Positions 1 to 11,099 are shown, counted from the stretch's first letter. The stretch is 64,000 nucleotides of DNA from Skeletonema tropicum (GCA_037178625.1 CM074133.1:1984001-2048000); one strand, 5' to 3'. Notes: generated by a model from the sequence alone, not told the origin. Program-made: numbers and translations.

Positions 1-480
1 ACTCCTCCGGTGACTGTTTTGAGAAAGGAGATGAATTGAATTCAATGCACAATGAGTTGAGTTGACTTGTTCGAGCGAATGATGTAAAATTGCGAACAAA
101 CTCAAATTGCACGTACCCATTAATGAAGCACCACCCTTCGCTCGTTCGGCAAAAAAGCACGCCATCTCGGTCAAATCTGTATGATCATCATCCGCATTCA
201 ACAGAGGCAACATCAACTTGGGAATAGAATGCCCTTCTAGTCCTGTGTGCATTGATCCCATTATGACTCGATTTGGGAGGCTTCCGATATCTGGACCGAG
301 GTCCAGTGGTGTGAACATGTGGGGATAATGTGGATTGCTGCCACCGTCATTTTGAAGGCTGTTGCCATTGATGTTGGCCGATGCAGAACTCAAGCTGCGA
401 TACGAGCTCTTGCTGTTGAGCAAGCACCGCATATGATAGCGGTAGGGATTTCGCAGTACCGACATCATCATGATTTGCAT
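1..480 (-). CDS. 2,4-dienoyl-CoA reductase, FadH/NADH:flavin oxidoreductase type, N-terminal part (runs off left edge)
   Basis: The first exon is 117..480 on the minus strand. An intron at 14..116 (GTACGT donor, ACAG acceptor) leads to the start of exon 2 at 1..13, which continues off the window. After about 45 Ser/Asn-rich residues, probably a mitochondrial presequence, the protein reads MFTPLDLGPDIG, NRVIMGSMHTGLEG, FFAERAKGG and, across the splice, LMVTGGV. These are the opening strands of the FMN-binding TIM barrel of bacterial FadH. Family members reduce 2,4-dienoyl-CoA during beta-oxidation of unsaturated fatty acids, using FMN, FAD and an Fe-S cluster. Start: the ATG at 480 is the first in frame after an upstream TGA. 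The barrel end, Fe-S and FAD domains lie outside the window, so another old-yellow-enzyme-like reductase cannot be fully excluded. Confidence 0.85.
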   Translation of the reverse strand, partial: MQIMMMSVLRNPYRYHMRCLLNSKSSYRSLSSASANINGNSLQNDGGSNPHYPHMFTPLDLGPDIGSLPNRVIMGSMHTGLEGHSIPKLMLPLLNADDDHTDLTEMACFFAERAKGGASLMGTCNLSLFAILHHSLEQVNSTHCALNSIHLLSQNSHRRS

Positions 481-968
481 TCTTTTGTCTGACAATATTA
501 GGTTCCGTCAACTAAAAAAAATGTGTTGTGTTAGAGAGCGTTGCACTTCTATCTAGTCTATCTAGCAATAGAGCACTGTCGATGAAAAAACAATAATATC
601 ACAAACACGGTTGTTCAGAGCACGCATTTGTGATCGATTGGCGTAGGCGTCTCCTTGCTGGGGCTGATCCTGTCGATTGTGCTTGCCTCGGCTTGGCTTG
701 ATGGTGTTCTGTTCTGTTCTGTTCACTATGTTCTGTGAACATCATCATCGTCGATGGCATTTTTGCAATTTTTGATGACACCAAAGATCTGCGAATGTGT
801 GACACCATCCGCGTGAAGGATAATCGATACGATTATAGACACGAGATCATTTACGCACGAGTGACATCAAGACCAAAAATATTCTCCCGCCGGATGGATA
901 GTGGGCGCTTTTCATTTTATGTTGTGGGCATCGCCCCCGTTGGGCCAACAACTACACAAAATCGTCCT

Positions 969-1158
969 TTTTCCTGCGGAAAACCGGCGTCGCGCCTTGG
1001 TCCTCCTGTGTGGTCTGTCACGCTAGAAAAAGAGGTACTAGAGCTGCTTATTGCAGACTACGTTATGTGTATGCAAAGATGTCTCTAGTAATCAGGTACA
1101 AACTACTCTAAGTTTGGACCCAGCCTCGAAAGCCGAAGTAAATTCGGCAGTGTCAGCC
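969..1158 (+). repeat. 190-bp direct repeat R1, copy 1
   Basis: This block recurs at 1373..1562, offset by 404 bp, with no difference seen by eye. Open frames across it show no recognisable domain. It lies upstream of the recombinase gene in a region free of ordinary genes. Confidence 0.9.
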
Positions 1159-1176
1159 GGGTCGGGTGGGTGGGAA

Positions 1177-1376
1177 AAAAAAGATGAACAGCTATAGGAT
1201 TGTTCTACACGATATTGGTGCTTGATGAACAATGTCCATGGCTGTTCTCTCTCTCTCAACATCCCTTCTGTCTGTCCCTAACGACCAGAGCGATGCGAGA
1301 AGCCGGAAGAAAGAGAAGGAGAAAGACAGGTGTGACGAGATCCGATTTCGTGCGGGCCAAGTCTACCTGTGATTTT
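1177..1376 (+). repeat. 200-bp direct repeat R2, copy 1
   Basis: This block recurs in the same orientation at 7319..7519. The only differences seen are near the CTGTCCC tract: one inserted base and one or two substitutions. It contains a CT-rich tract and a GAAGAAAGAGAAGGAGAAAG-type purine stretch. The two copies bracket about 6 kb containing the recombinase gene and the minisatellite. Confidence 0.9.
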
Positions 1377-1562
1377 CCTGCGGAAAACCGGCGTCGCGCC
1401 TTGGTCCTCCTGTGTGGTCTGTCACGCTAGAAAAAGAGGTACTAGAGCTGCTTATTGCAGACTACGTTATGTGTATGCAAAGATGTCTCTAGTAATCAGG
1501 TACAAACTACTCTAAGTTTGGACCCAGCCTCGAAAGCCGAAGTAAATTCGGCAGTGTCAGCC
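1373..1562 (+). repeat. 190-bp direct repeat R1, copy 2
   Basis: Second copy of the 969..1158 block. It abuts the end of R2 copy 1 with four shared T residues, so the local order is R1-R2-R1, and it is followed directly by the 3' side of the recombinase gene. Confidence 0.9.
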
Positions 1563-1697
1563 ACCATGAGAGATGTGATGACACGAGGTGTGAAGAATGT
1601 CGAATACTTCGTGTCAACACAAAGACGACGAATGAACGTAGGGAATAGGCGTGAAATGACCACACAGAGGAACATGGTGTAAAAAAAGAAGCGCACC

Positions 1698-3059
1698 TCA
1701 TTCCGCTCGGGTTAGAGCAGAGTGTTTGGTATAAGCCAGCTCATGAGGTTCGGGATCTCGATAGCGTTTGCCGTCCGTAGTAGGCAGAGGAGGGAGATTG
1801 ATATTAGATATCTGCATTGCAGCAGTATGTTGATCTGCCGAGTAGAATGAATTGCGGAGATACATCAGGAATGTGTTGCTTTTCCAGCGAAGGCGGGTTT
1901 GGATGTAGGAATCGGACATATTGGCCCTGTGAAGAATATTCGCTGCCGTGACACGAATAGAATGACACGTCCAGTTAAGGAGAGATTTGTCGGTAGGACT
2001 AAGGTTGAAGGTTGTTTGAGCGGAACCCCGAATGAATTTCGCCACTTGTGAAGCCCTGATAAGGGCATAACCCGTAGGAGAGGAAGGGTCTGCGTACACT
2101 GCTAATGGGATAGAAGCAGAGACGTTGAGAGCAGACGCTCGAAGCGCAATACGAAATGCTGCTAGAACCGGACAAACTGAAGGACGTTCATAATCTCGTT
2201 TGTAAGGAATAACTTGGCCATTGTCCTTGTTCGTTTGAAAACGCCAACAAATCTTGACTCCGTCCACCACAGTAACGTGAGCCGGAGTCAAATTATAAAT
2301 GCGATGGCCAGACTTATCAAAGAATCGAAAATCCTCCCCTATAAATGCTGGTTGAGGTGTGTCCTGAGCAATTGTGGGTTCGGTCATTTCGATGCCTGGA
2401 CCGTCCTGACACCACTCACTGCGACGTGCCCCCGTGAAGCGGCCAAGCAAAATCCAATCCAGTATAGAGGACTCTAACGAATGAGGTTGCTGGAGACGGA
2501 CTAACTTCAACATATTGGCTAGCATAGAGTCGTAAATCGTCTCTTTCCGATTCTTGACAGATTCGTATGACTTGACAGCTTGCAGAAGAGGAGTGACCAA
2601 GTCCTCCTTCACGAAGATTGGGTCCGTTGGGTCAGGTAGATTTCTATTACTGTGAAGACCGATCGCAGCAGAGAGATATCCGCGAAGGGTAGCGTGCTTG
2701 ATGCGAATAGACTTGATGGTATTGCCTTGGATAAGATGGACGGTATAACATGCAAGGAGGAGATGGCGAGCCTCAAGAGGGGCCGATTCCATGCATGGAT
2801 CCTTAACATCGACCATTTCACAAAACTTCAGGTAGTGAATGATCCTGGATTTTCGAGTACGATGCGGTTTAGACGCAGTGGATCGACGAGTTTCCCTTTC
2901 AATAGTTGCCCTGTCGATAATGTCTCTGTAATGACGGAGAGACGCTCTTGACCTGGCTGAAAACTCTAAAACATTGATGCGGATGAGATCCGGATCCGGA
3001 TGATTATGATAGAAAACACACCCAAATTTCGTCGCTCCATGCCAGAAAGGTTGGATCAA
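1698..3059 (-). CDS. Tyrosine recombinase, Crypton-like
   Basis: The open frame gives about 450 residues with the tyrosine recombinase layout. A basic helical N-terminal region (RHYRDIIDRATIERE, KPHRTRKSRIIHYLKF) resembles a SAM-like core-binding domain. The catalytic half shows box I Arg in GRFTGARRSEW, a possible catalytic Lys in FQTNKDNGQ, the HxxR motif in CHSIRVTAANIL, a Trp in RLRWKS and the nucleophile Tyr in FLMYLRN. Such enzymes cut and rejoin DNA through a covalent phosphotyrosine; stand-alone eukaryotic members are typically Crypton transposons, while DIRS elements carry one beside reverse transcriptase. No reverse transcriptase is visible nearby, which favours Crypton. The frame is open to 3059 but the first ATG in frame is at about 2816, so the true start may lie in an upstream exon or the 5' end may be damaged. 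Confidence 0.75.
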   Translation of the reverse strand: MIQPFWHGATKFGCVFYHNHPDPDLIRINVLEFSARSRASLRHYRDIIDRATIERETRRSTASKPHRTRKSRIIHYLKFCEMVDVKDPCMESAPLEARHLLLACYTVHLIQGNTIKSIRIKHATLRGYLSAAIGLHSNRNLPDPTDPIFVKEDLVTPLLQAVKSYESVKNRKETIYDSMLANMLKLVRLQQPHSLESSILDWILLGRFTGARRSEWCQDGPGIEMTEPTIAQDTPQPAFIGEDFRFFDKSGHRIYNLTPAHVTVVDGVKICWRFQTNKDNGQVIPYKRDYERPSVCPVLAAFRIALRASALNVSASIPLAVYADPSSPTGYALIRASQVAKFIRGSAQTTFNLSPTDKSLLNWTCHSIRVTAANILHRANMSDSYIQTRLRWKSNTFLMYLRNSFYSADQHTAAMQISNINLPPLPTTDGKRYRDPEPHELAYTKHSALTRAE

Positions 3060-6000
3060 GACTACTAGGGGAAGATGGATGATGACCGAAGAGCTGCGTG
3101 GGTTCCGAAACCACTATCCATTCTTTGGCTGTGTGATTCCAATAGTAGGGCTTCCTCGGCTGATAAAGAGGCCTCATCAAATCATCAAACGTATCACCTT
3201 ATCCCAAGAGACTGTGTCGAGAAAGGTCAGATTTTCCTCACGGGATGAACATAAACTCAATAGACGCTGCAATGGCCTGTTCAATGCGGATCCAATAGTA
3301 CACCTATATCTATATACGAACAGCCATGTGGAGTACCGACCGGAATTCCTGACTCGGGACGAATCGCGTGGTGTTTGACGACTCTAAGAGACATCCCACC
3401 GAAAAGGGTCCAAATATTTACGATGCTAGTCGCGAAGAGTTGTATCTTGAAACAACCCTTGAACTAGTTCTTCCAATTCGCAGGAGAGACACCAGAACAG
3501 AAAAGTGCAACCAATTTGAACCCAATGCTGAGAGAATATAGTGTAGCTAAAGGCCCCCACTCGTCGGAGGAGAGACAAATATAAATGATGAGAGATAACA
3601 CGTGCGCTGTGTGCGATCGAGTGGTCAAAGTGGAAGAGAAATATGTACGTTTGACATGCCGAACAACGCCAAACCGGTTTCAACGATTGGCAGTTGGGAC
3701 TGAGAATGTGAGCGAAAAAAGAAGGGAGCTGTTGTGGCTCGTACAAACAGGGGGATGTGTGATTGAGAATCGATCCACCTGCGATCACAGTATGTGGAGG
3801 GCGTTAAGAGTGGGAATGACGACTACATTGAAACACTTGGAGTCGACAGTCGAGAGAGGTGTGAGGAATTGTGATGACAAGAGAGTGTCGGGACAATTAT
3901 AGCGGAGAAACATCACAAGCACGGATGACCCAGTACTATTGATTAGGGGAATGACTTGGAGTTGGTCAAGTCGAGCAGAGAGGATCCAGCGGATTGTGTT
4001 GAATGCGCCAGGAGGCGGTAGAGCCGCGAGAGAGCTGTACGCAGAGGGAAGAGGAAAGTCTCCGAAGAGAATACAAATGTCAAGGCCGGAACGCGAGACA
4101 ACGAGCGAGATAGGGATTGAAGAATAGAGACAATTGTGGCAAGAGCCCACCACCAGAAAGGCAGGAGCGAAGCGAAGCAGAGAGTGCGATACTGTACTCC
4201 ACCCAATGTGAATTGTACAGCGAATAAGTTGATAGGTCCGATGAAGAACGAGATGAAGAGAGGGAGAAGTTTCCTTCCCATGCAATCGAGTTGCGAGTAG
4301 ACAATAAATGCCGAATGATGCGAGAAAAACAAAGCCATCATGGAACCCGATCATATGTAGACGTAAACATAGCTTGCTGGCTGAATGATGCGAGAATAAG
4401 TATTGCGTGTGCAATGTCGGATGGTGCCGATAAAGGCGCCGAGATGAAGATATCCTTCCTACAATCGGGGGTTGTATTTAATCCGCAAGCGCCAATGATG
4501 CGCCCAAGGTACAGCTGTCGCTTACCCCGATATCATCGGTTCCACTCCCATATGCAGGTGCAAGCGGAAGCTGTGGTGGGCCAAGAGGCTATACAAGTAC
4601 AGGGTCACCCCAGCCAAGATTGCAGTGCTGAACGAGCACTTGACCGCAGAAGAATTCAATGAACTGTCCCAACCCTAGTTTGACATTAGCCAAGAGGGAA
4701 TTATCGAGACTATCGTCTGTGGTTGATAAAGAGACCAGGTGATATAAAGAGGTCGTACAAGACGACAGAAAGTTCAGCCAATCCCTGAACTGGGATATGG
4801 TTAGAGGCCCAGAAGGTGAGAAGCAGAGCTGCCGGGAGGGATCCTGAGAGAGACCGAGGTGCCCTAGCCCTAGCAAGGTACATACGACCACAGACTCAGA
4901 GAGAGATCCCAGCAGGGACGCCCTGGTTCAACGCCTCACACACCCGAAAATGTATGAGAGTGAAGATGATGAGGGAGAGTAAAATATCGTCGCCGTCTGG
5001 AAGGAAGATTTTACTGCGAAGTTTGCGGCAAATGGCACCTCACCATGGGCCGATTGTGGTATGGATAATCGCAAGAGAAAGAGAGACCACCCCGGGAGGG
5101 GAGGATAAAGAGTCTGAATTCGATGAGAGTGGATCGAAGATCTAGAGGAGACGCTGAGCGCTGAACAACCGAGAAATAGATAGGCCCGTCAAAGAGCGAG
5201 ATATAACTCCCAGGGAGTCATGGGATAAAGTAAAAGTGCCAGGCCTCTGGTCCGTTCCAGCATGCGGATAAGTGCTGAAGAGAGCCAAGGAATGATGCCC
5301 TGATGATAAGGTCATGTTTCCAGAGGTGCAGATAGATGACTTGCCCCGCATTGAGTGAAGTCCGAAGAGGGATAGATAGAAGAATTGCCCATAGAGACAC
5401 TAAAATCATGTCGAATTAATTGCCGAGCAATGAATCGAGAACCAGATAAAAGACCGAAGAGGATGGATAGAGTAAAATCCCCCGAGGGGGCGGAGAAAAG
5501 TCCCACAGAGGGAGAACGATAGAAGACTAGCCCACGTCAGGCCAGTCAACTAAATTGAGCAGAGCGAATGAATTGCTGAGAATTAACTCGATGGACGATT
5601 GGTCGTGCGACCGTGATATGTATTGCCATAAGGCCACTGATTTATTTCAGATGATAGATGTTTTTGACGATTGATTTTCAGATGAATGATTTTTAGGGGT
5701 CGAGCTCCAAATCCCAATCCAATTTTTTCCAGAGGGGGTAACAAACCATAACAATGAGACCACCAATTCCGTTCGATATAACCACAACTCGGCCGCCCTC
5801 GCAAAAAACACTTGTCAACGAAAAACACCGTCCATGATAATTGTTATGGTCGAAAATCCAAAAAGACACCTCAACTTAATCATCGATATCACGACCCGTA
5901 ATATTGCCCTCTTGGCAGGTAGTCGAGATAGATTGATGGCCAAACCAGGCCGAGAGAGTGCAGACTGTTCATTAGAACGTGCCGAGACTGGGGCCATAGT

Positions 6001-6899
6001 GCCGAGATACTGGGGCCGTTTAGGCCGATGTTGACATATAGATGCCGAGATATTGGGGCCATTTAGGCCGATGTTGGCAGAAACTCAGTAACATCATCAG
6101 ACAACTTCCCCGTGACGACAAACTCCGCTCCCCAACCAGTAATAAAACCGATATTAGCGACAACAATAACGTACATCTTTCCCCCATCGAGATGAGAAGC
6201 CAAACAAGGAAATTTATTCCCCAAGAACGGCGAACCCAATGGAAACTCGCTATCATCATCCCAACGTAGAAGAGGTTGCAAATGTTGACAGGTGCCACCG
6301 CTGGTTGATCCTTTTTAGCCCGTGTGCTTAAGTTTCCCACGAACTGGTCGCCCTCCGGATCGTAAAAGGGGAGGGTGCCATGAGTTAATTCGAGCGAACC
6401 GTCGGATAACATAGTGATCAAGGAGATGCCACAAAGCAAATCAATGAATAATCAGTCATGGTGGCGAGGCGCCCCTTATCCGTCCCTCCGAACGGGCGGA
6501 GAACTGCTTTATTGAAGGCAGGGGTTGACAATGTGTCTCTGGAGGCCGTGAGGGAACCTCCCGTTCCGATAGCAGAAATGGCTGAAGAAATAAAATTTAG
6601 CCGATGAAGAGTTGAGAGAAAATAAGAGGTGAGAAATATTCGAGATGAATCATATGACCGTGATTTTAGAAGCCGAAAAATCTCCCTTGATATTTATTCT
6701 GGGCGCCACCAACCCCTAAGGTCGCTGCGGTCCCCCCGACGAATTAAAAAAGGACCGAAAGGTCAGAAATAGCTGGCCACACGGACCGATAGAGAATTGG
6801 CAGATATCATGCCGAGAAGAAAGCCTGACCAGGCTGATCGAGATATGGCAGGTATCGTGCCGATTTTTTGGGGCCGCATGGACCGATGATACCAGTGGC
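3060..6899. other. Gene-poor stretch with purine-rich DNA; one short coding-like fragment
   Basis: No protein family is recognisable here on either strand. Much of 3400-5600 is GAGA-rich, which leaves long accidental frames on the minus strand. On the plus strand 4499..4678 is an open stretch of 59 codons ending in TAG whose composition looks coding (KRKLWWAKRLYKYRV, LNEHLTAEEFNEL), but it has no start codon and no partner exon was found. Around 6000-6085 two degenerate copies of the motif GCCGAGATATTGGGGCC foreshadow the minisatellite that follows. Confidence 0.5.
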
Positions 6900-7262
6900 A
6901 GACTGCCGAGATATTGTGGCCGTATAGACCGATAGGGTTTGGCTGATAGAGGCCATTGGCAGACTGCCAAGATATTGGGGTCGTATAGACCGATAGGGTT
7001 TGGCTGATAGAGGCCATTGGCAGACTGCCAAGATATTGGGGTCGTATAGACCGATAGGGTTTGGCTGATAGAGGCCATTGGCAGACTGCCAAGATAGTGG
7101 GGTCGTATAGACCGATAGGGTTTGGCTGATAGAGGCCATTGGCAGACTGCCAAGATATTGGGGTCGTATAGACCGATAGGGTTTGGCTGATAGAGGCCAT
7201 TGGCAGACTGCCGAGATATTGGGGCCGTATAGACCGATAGGGGTTGGCTGATAGAGGCCAGA
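6900..7262 (+). repeat. Minisatellite, six units of 61 bp
   Basis: Units begin at 6900, 6961, 7022, 7083, 7144 and 7205, each opening with AGACTGCC and carrying GATATTGGGG and GACCGATAGGG. The inner four units are almost identical; the outer ones diverge (CCGAG for CCAAG). A more degenerate related unit precedes the array at about 6840-6899. Since 61 is not a multiple of 3, all minus-strand frames stay open and give false repeat proteins. Confidence 0.95.
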
Positions 7263-7318
7263 TTTACTATGCTGACTTTTAAATGACTACTGCTGGTACG
7301 GACCGACATGGTAGCAAT

Positions 7319-7519
7319 AAAAAAGATGAACAGCTATAGGATTGTTCTACACGATATTGGTGCTTGATGAACAATGTCCATGGCTGTTCTCTCTCTCTCA
7401 ACATCCCTTCTGTCTGTCCCCAAACGACCAGAGCGATGCGAGAAGCCGGAAGAAAGAGAAGGAGAAAGACAGGTGTGACGAGATCCGATTTCGTGCGGGC
7501 CAAGTCTACCTGTGATTTT
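7319..7519 (+). repeat. 200-bp direct repeat R2, copy 2
   Basis: Second copy of the block at 1177..1376, one base longer through a CCCC-AAA variant. It follows the minisatellite by about 57 bp. The sequence after it differs from that after copy 1. Confidence 0.9.
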
Positions 7520-7700
7520 TCAGAATCTCCTCAAACCATGGTACGTTGTGGGCACGCCCTTGCGCCCGCTATCCCGGTTTGCCTAATATTATATTTTCTC
7601 GATAATGAAGACTACTGATACTGGATCTTGACCTTTGACAGTAGTACCGCACTCATAAAAGAACACAGCAAAGAGCATGACACATTCATCCTGAAGTAAC

Positions 7701-8006
7701 ATGGAGCCACCATCTAAGAAGCACAAAGTCACCAACGCCACTGGTAGCGGCGTTAATAGCCCTGAAGCAGTGGTTAAACAAATTCCCTTGAAGACTGAGG
7801 ATGGGGAGACAAGGCACTCTGCCGAGATTCTTCCTGATTTTATGTTGCACTCGGAAGAAGATCAAGGCCGTGACCTGCATGAAGACATATTGTCAACAAT
7901 TTTGGCGGCCATCTTACAGCAGACAGAAGATATTATTGATCATACAAGCAAGATGGATGATGAGACGGATGAGACGGATAAGACAGTCATCATTCAGTTC
8001 GGGTGA
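7701..8006 (+). CDS. Small hypothetical acidic protein with a basic nuclear-signal-like start
   Basis: A 101-residue frame starts at an ATG in an AACATGG context. The N-terminus carries PSKKHKV, which resembles a monopartite nuclear localisation signal. The rest is acidic and Thr-rich, with a possible helix around DILSTILAAILQQTED and a short DETDETDKT repeat. No family was recognised. It stands alone between repeat R2 and the 3' end of TRAPPC12, with no exon-intron partner seen. It could be the N-terminal remnant of a transposon protein or a chance frame; composition and start context are the only support. Confidence 0.3.
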   Translation: MEPPSKKHKVTNATGSGVNSPEAVVKQIPLKTEDGETRHSAEILPDFMLHSEEDQGRDLHEDILSTILAAILQQTEDIIDHTSKMDDETDETDKTVIIQFG

Positions 8007-8610
8007 TGTTGTGAGGCAACCAATCCTTCGTCTCATAAAAGGACGTTAAGCTGTGCCGACAGGTGGGAACAGCCTAACATGTGTGCTAACGCCTCTCTAG
8101 AGCCAAGTCAAGTTTTCAACAACAATAAGGAGTGGCTGCTATATGTGTAGAAAGAATTTATTTATTTCATATGAATGTGAATTAGAATGAAGCTCCAATC
8201 GAGCTGCTGAAAAGGAATAAGTACAAAATTTAACTTAGAGATACCCTTAATTAAATCATCATCATTCTTACTAAAATACACGAAGTAAAGCTAGCTAGGC
8301 TCACCTTCGAGTGCATTCGGATATGTGCTGCTATTTGAAAACAGGCTTTCAACTCCACAGCTATATAGCAAATGCTTCAATGAATGGGCCAAGTAAATAA
8401 GAGATATGTGTGCCTCCAATAACACCTATATTATACGCTCCATCTCTCTACTCTAACATACACATCAGACGAAGCTTTCCTTCTAAAACACAACTAGATA
8501 AAGCACCGTTCACTGTCCTTCTTGCTACTTACAGTAGAAGACCAGGTCGTGTGGTGAGAATTATTGCTTTTCTTATTTCCAAGCTTAAATTTACACAAAT
8601 AATCAAATCA
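8007..8610. other. Intergenic, AT-rich, nothing recognised
   Basis: Between the small hypothetical gene and the TRAPPC12 stop codon the sequence is AT-rich with no conserved frame. It probably contains the TRAPPC12 3' UTR. Confidence 0.6.
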
Positions 8611-11099
8611 TCAATTCAATCGGAAGGACTCCACACCAATATCATGCAAGAAGAAACGCTTGGCTACTCGCTGCAACCGCTTTTTCCTTCTCGTACACTC
8701 CTCTCCATCAGATCCCAGCTCATAAAGAGTACAAAGATTGAATGCCATCCCTTCCGTAAGGTATTCGCACGGATCCTTACGAATGAGTGATTCCATCTCA
8801 CGGACAGCCTCACGCATCTTTCCAGAGTACAGTAGGCAGAGGGATAAGTTGTTGATGCATTCGACAGTGAGTGACGAGTCTGCGTCAAATCCAAGTGTGG
8901 GTGAATCCAAATCCTTCCAGGAAGGGTATGATGGTGAAGATGGAACGTCTATGCTGTTCAATGCTGAGGGATCATTGTTGCTGTCAGCTGTGATAGATTC
9001 CTGCAATTCAATTGCCTCACGGAACCGTTTTGCCGCCAATTCATAATCTGCTTGAGCAAAATTTATCAGTCCATCGTTCACCCTAAGACGAATAGGAACC
9101 TGCCTGACCAATGCAAACTCTCTATGGATACAAGATAATGCCCCAGTAAGTACAATCCCTTCCACCCTGGAGGCATGCAAATGTACATCATCCTGTACAG
9201 AGTCCGCAGCCTTGATCGCCCCCGACTGCAACAAGACAAGTATCTGACGCGAAAGCAATTCCACATATGCCGCAGAAGTAATCAACTCTCTCAATTGTTC
9301 TCTCGTCTCATCCTCGCCAATAAGACTATTACCCGCAACAACACCATTATCCTGATGTCGACACCACCACAGTACCTCACGGTTGACACCCTCCTCCACC
9401 CCACCAATCAACTCTTCCAAAAAATGCAATGCCAACCTCCATTCCTTCATTCGGATACACGCATCGACAATAGCATTGTCAATCGTCGACGTCCAAACCT
9501 TCCATCCCACGTGTGTTCCAATACTCGGTCCTCACGGTACGATCTCGCATATCTAGTAAGACATCTAATGCCTTGGAGGATCCATCGTTGTATTGTAATT
9601 GTTGTGCAGCGAGAATGCGTAATCCGTAGGGTATCCATGTAGGTAAGGTATCTTTGGGTTCGGTGGGGTGAATTGACCCCTCCTTCCATGAAAGGGGATG
9701 ATGATAATGATTGACACTATCATCGTCGTCCTCCTCATCATCATTATTGCTGTTACCTGACCCATATTCATCATCATCATCACCATCTACACCACCACTT
9801 TTATCCGGCAAAAATGGCAACAAACCCAACATATGAACCTCCTTCCCCAAATCCACATATCGTCTCAACTTCAAATGAGCAATAAATCGTAACACGATTA
9901 ATTCACAAGTTTCCCTTCGTAATTTTTGAATTTCGTCCATTTCATTTGGTGAGGATGCTGCACCTGCACCACTTGAACTACTACTACTACCATTACCAGA
10001 TGCACAGGCAACAATCTCGGAATAAAACGAATGATGCTTGCCCACATCACTTCCACCACCCATTATATTACCATCCATATTCCGTACAATCAAGGCATCA
10101 TTGGTAACACGTATGACATCCCCCCATGCACGTCGTGTGGCTAATAATTTCGATTTGGATAGCACTCCGGTAGTTGTGGATAGTGGGAGTGGTTTGGGAC
10201 GTGTGTAGGTCATTCCGGAGGCTGAGTCGGATATGCCGGTGGAGAGGAATATGTCGAGGTCTACTTCGTCGGGGGTTGGTTGAGCGGTGGAGGATGATGG
10301 GGGTTTGTTTCTTTGGATGGGTGGTGGAGGTTGTTGTTGTGCTTGAGATTGTTGAGTTTGTTGTTGTTGTTGTTGGCTGTACATTGTGGTTGATACTGCT
10401 TTTTGTCGAGGAGGAGATGTTGTGGTAATTACAGTTGGTGTTGATTTTACCTGATGAGAAGAAGTAGTAGACATCTGTTGTTGCTGCTGATTATTGTAAT
10501 GCTGTGGATAAAATCGTCTCTGTAATTCTGCAGCTGGATTATTAGGATCCAATGATGATTTTGCTTGATACAATCCTGGTTGTTGCTGAGCTGCAGTTTT
10601 GTTTTGTGGCGGCAATGATGACGGTTGAAGAGGATGTTCAAATGCTGGAGGAGCTACCTACTGCACTACTACTTTGCTGCTGCGTCTGCGGCGGAGGTGG
10701 TCCTGGAGAAGGAGGCAATGAAACCACATGAGGTTGAAGCTGTGCCGAATTATCTGGAGTGAAGGTTGTGCCTCCTGCTGCTCGAGTTGGTGTAGATGGA
10801 GCAACATTAGATGATGTGTTCGTTATGCGTTGCTGAGAGAAGGGATCGTAACTTTGCTGCCGCGGAGCCGAAGGAACAGGCGGAGCGGTGGACGCTGCAG
10901 TAGGCCTCGTTGGAGTAGATGAGGATGACTTTTTGTTATTGGTATTGGCGGCGGCGGATGTGATGATGGTGGGACGATTGATTGCCAAACCACTACCGAG
11001 AGCAGGAGGACCTCCACCGACATTTCGAATGGGTCCAGAGCGAAAGCCAGCACCTCCTTGTGGCCGTGACGAAGACGGCTTATTGTTTGATGTGTTCAT
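8611..11099 (-). CDS. TRAPPC12: TRAPP complex subunit 12 (TPR protein), read in three frames
   Basis: The N-terminal ~200 residues are low complexity (Ser, Gln, Pro). They are followed by the segment ending in PYGLRILAAQQLQYND and then by a helical TPR-like half with VWTSTIDNAIVDAC, KEWRLALHFLEELI, ALVRQVPIRLRVNDG, FAQADYELAAKRFREAI, ECINNLSLCLLYSGK and the family's closing AFNLCTLYELGSDG. TRAPPC12 belongs to the TRAPPIII-type Rab activator acting in ER-Golgi and autophagy traffic. The ATG at 11099 opens frame 1, which ends at 10638. Frame 2 runs from about 10665 to 9479 and frame 3 from about 9530 to 8611. The first break is within about 30 bp of Ser codons and looks like a one-base slip. 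The second could be a slip or a 37-bp intron (ACC/GTGAGG to GGAAG/GTTTGG, which restores phase 0), but that would be the shortest intron here. Confidence 0.85.

Noticed and set aside
735..1682. Plus-strand frames at 735-1088, 1200-1430 and 1455-1682
   Set aside because: They run through the R1/R2 direct repeats and show no protein features.
3785..4414. 209-codon minus-strand frame, with other overlapping frames nearby
   Set aside because: No domain, several competing frames in the same purine-rich DNA, and residue composition set by GAGA tracts.
6900..7262. CRISPR-like repeat array
   Set aside because: Units are directly contiguous with no unique spacers, and the genome is eukaryotic.
6716..7309. 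Long repeat-containing minus-strand proteins (motifs ASISQTLSVYTTP, LYQPNPIGLYDPN)
   Set aside because: They are translations of the 61-bp minisatellite in all three frames, as expected when the unit length is not a multiple of 3.
10174..10428. Val/Arg-rich plus-strand frame
   Set aside because: Antisense of the Gln/Pro-rich N-terminus of TRAPPC12.
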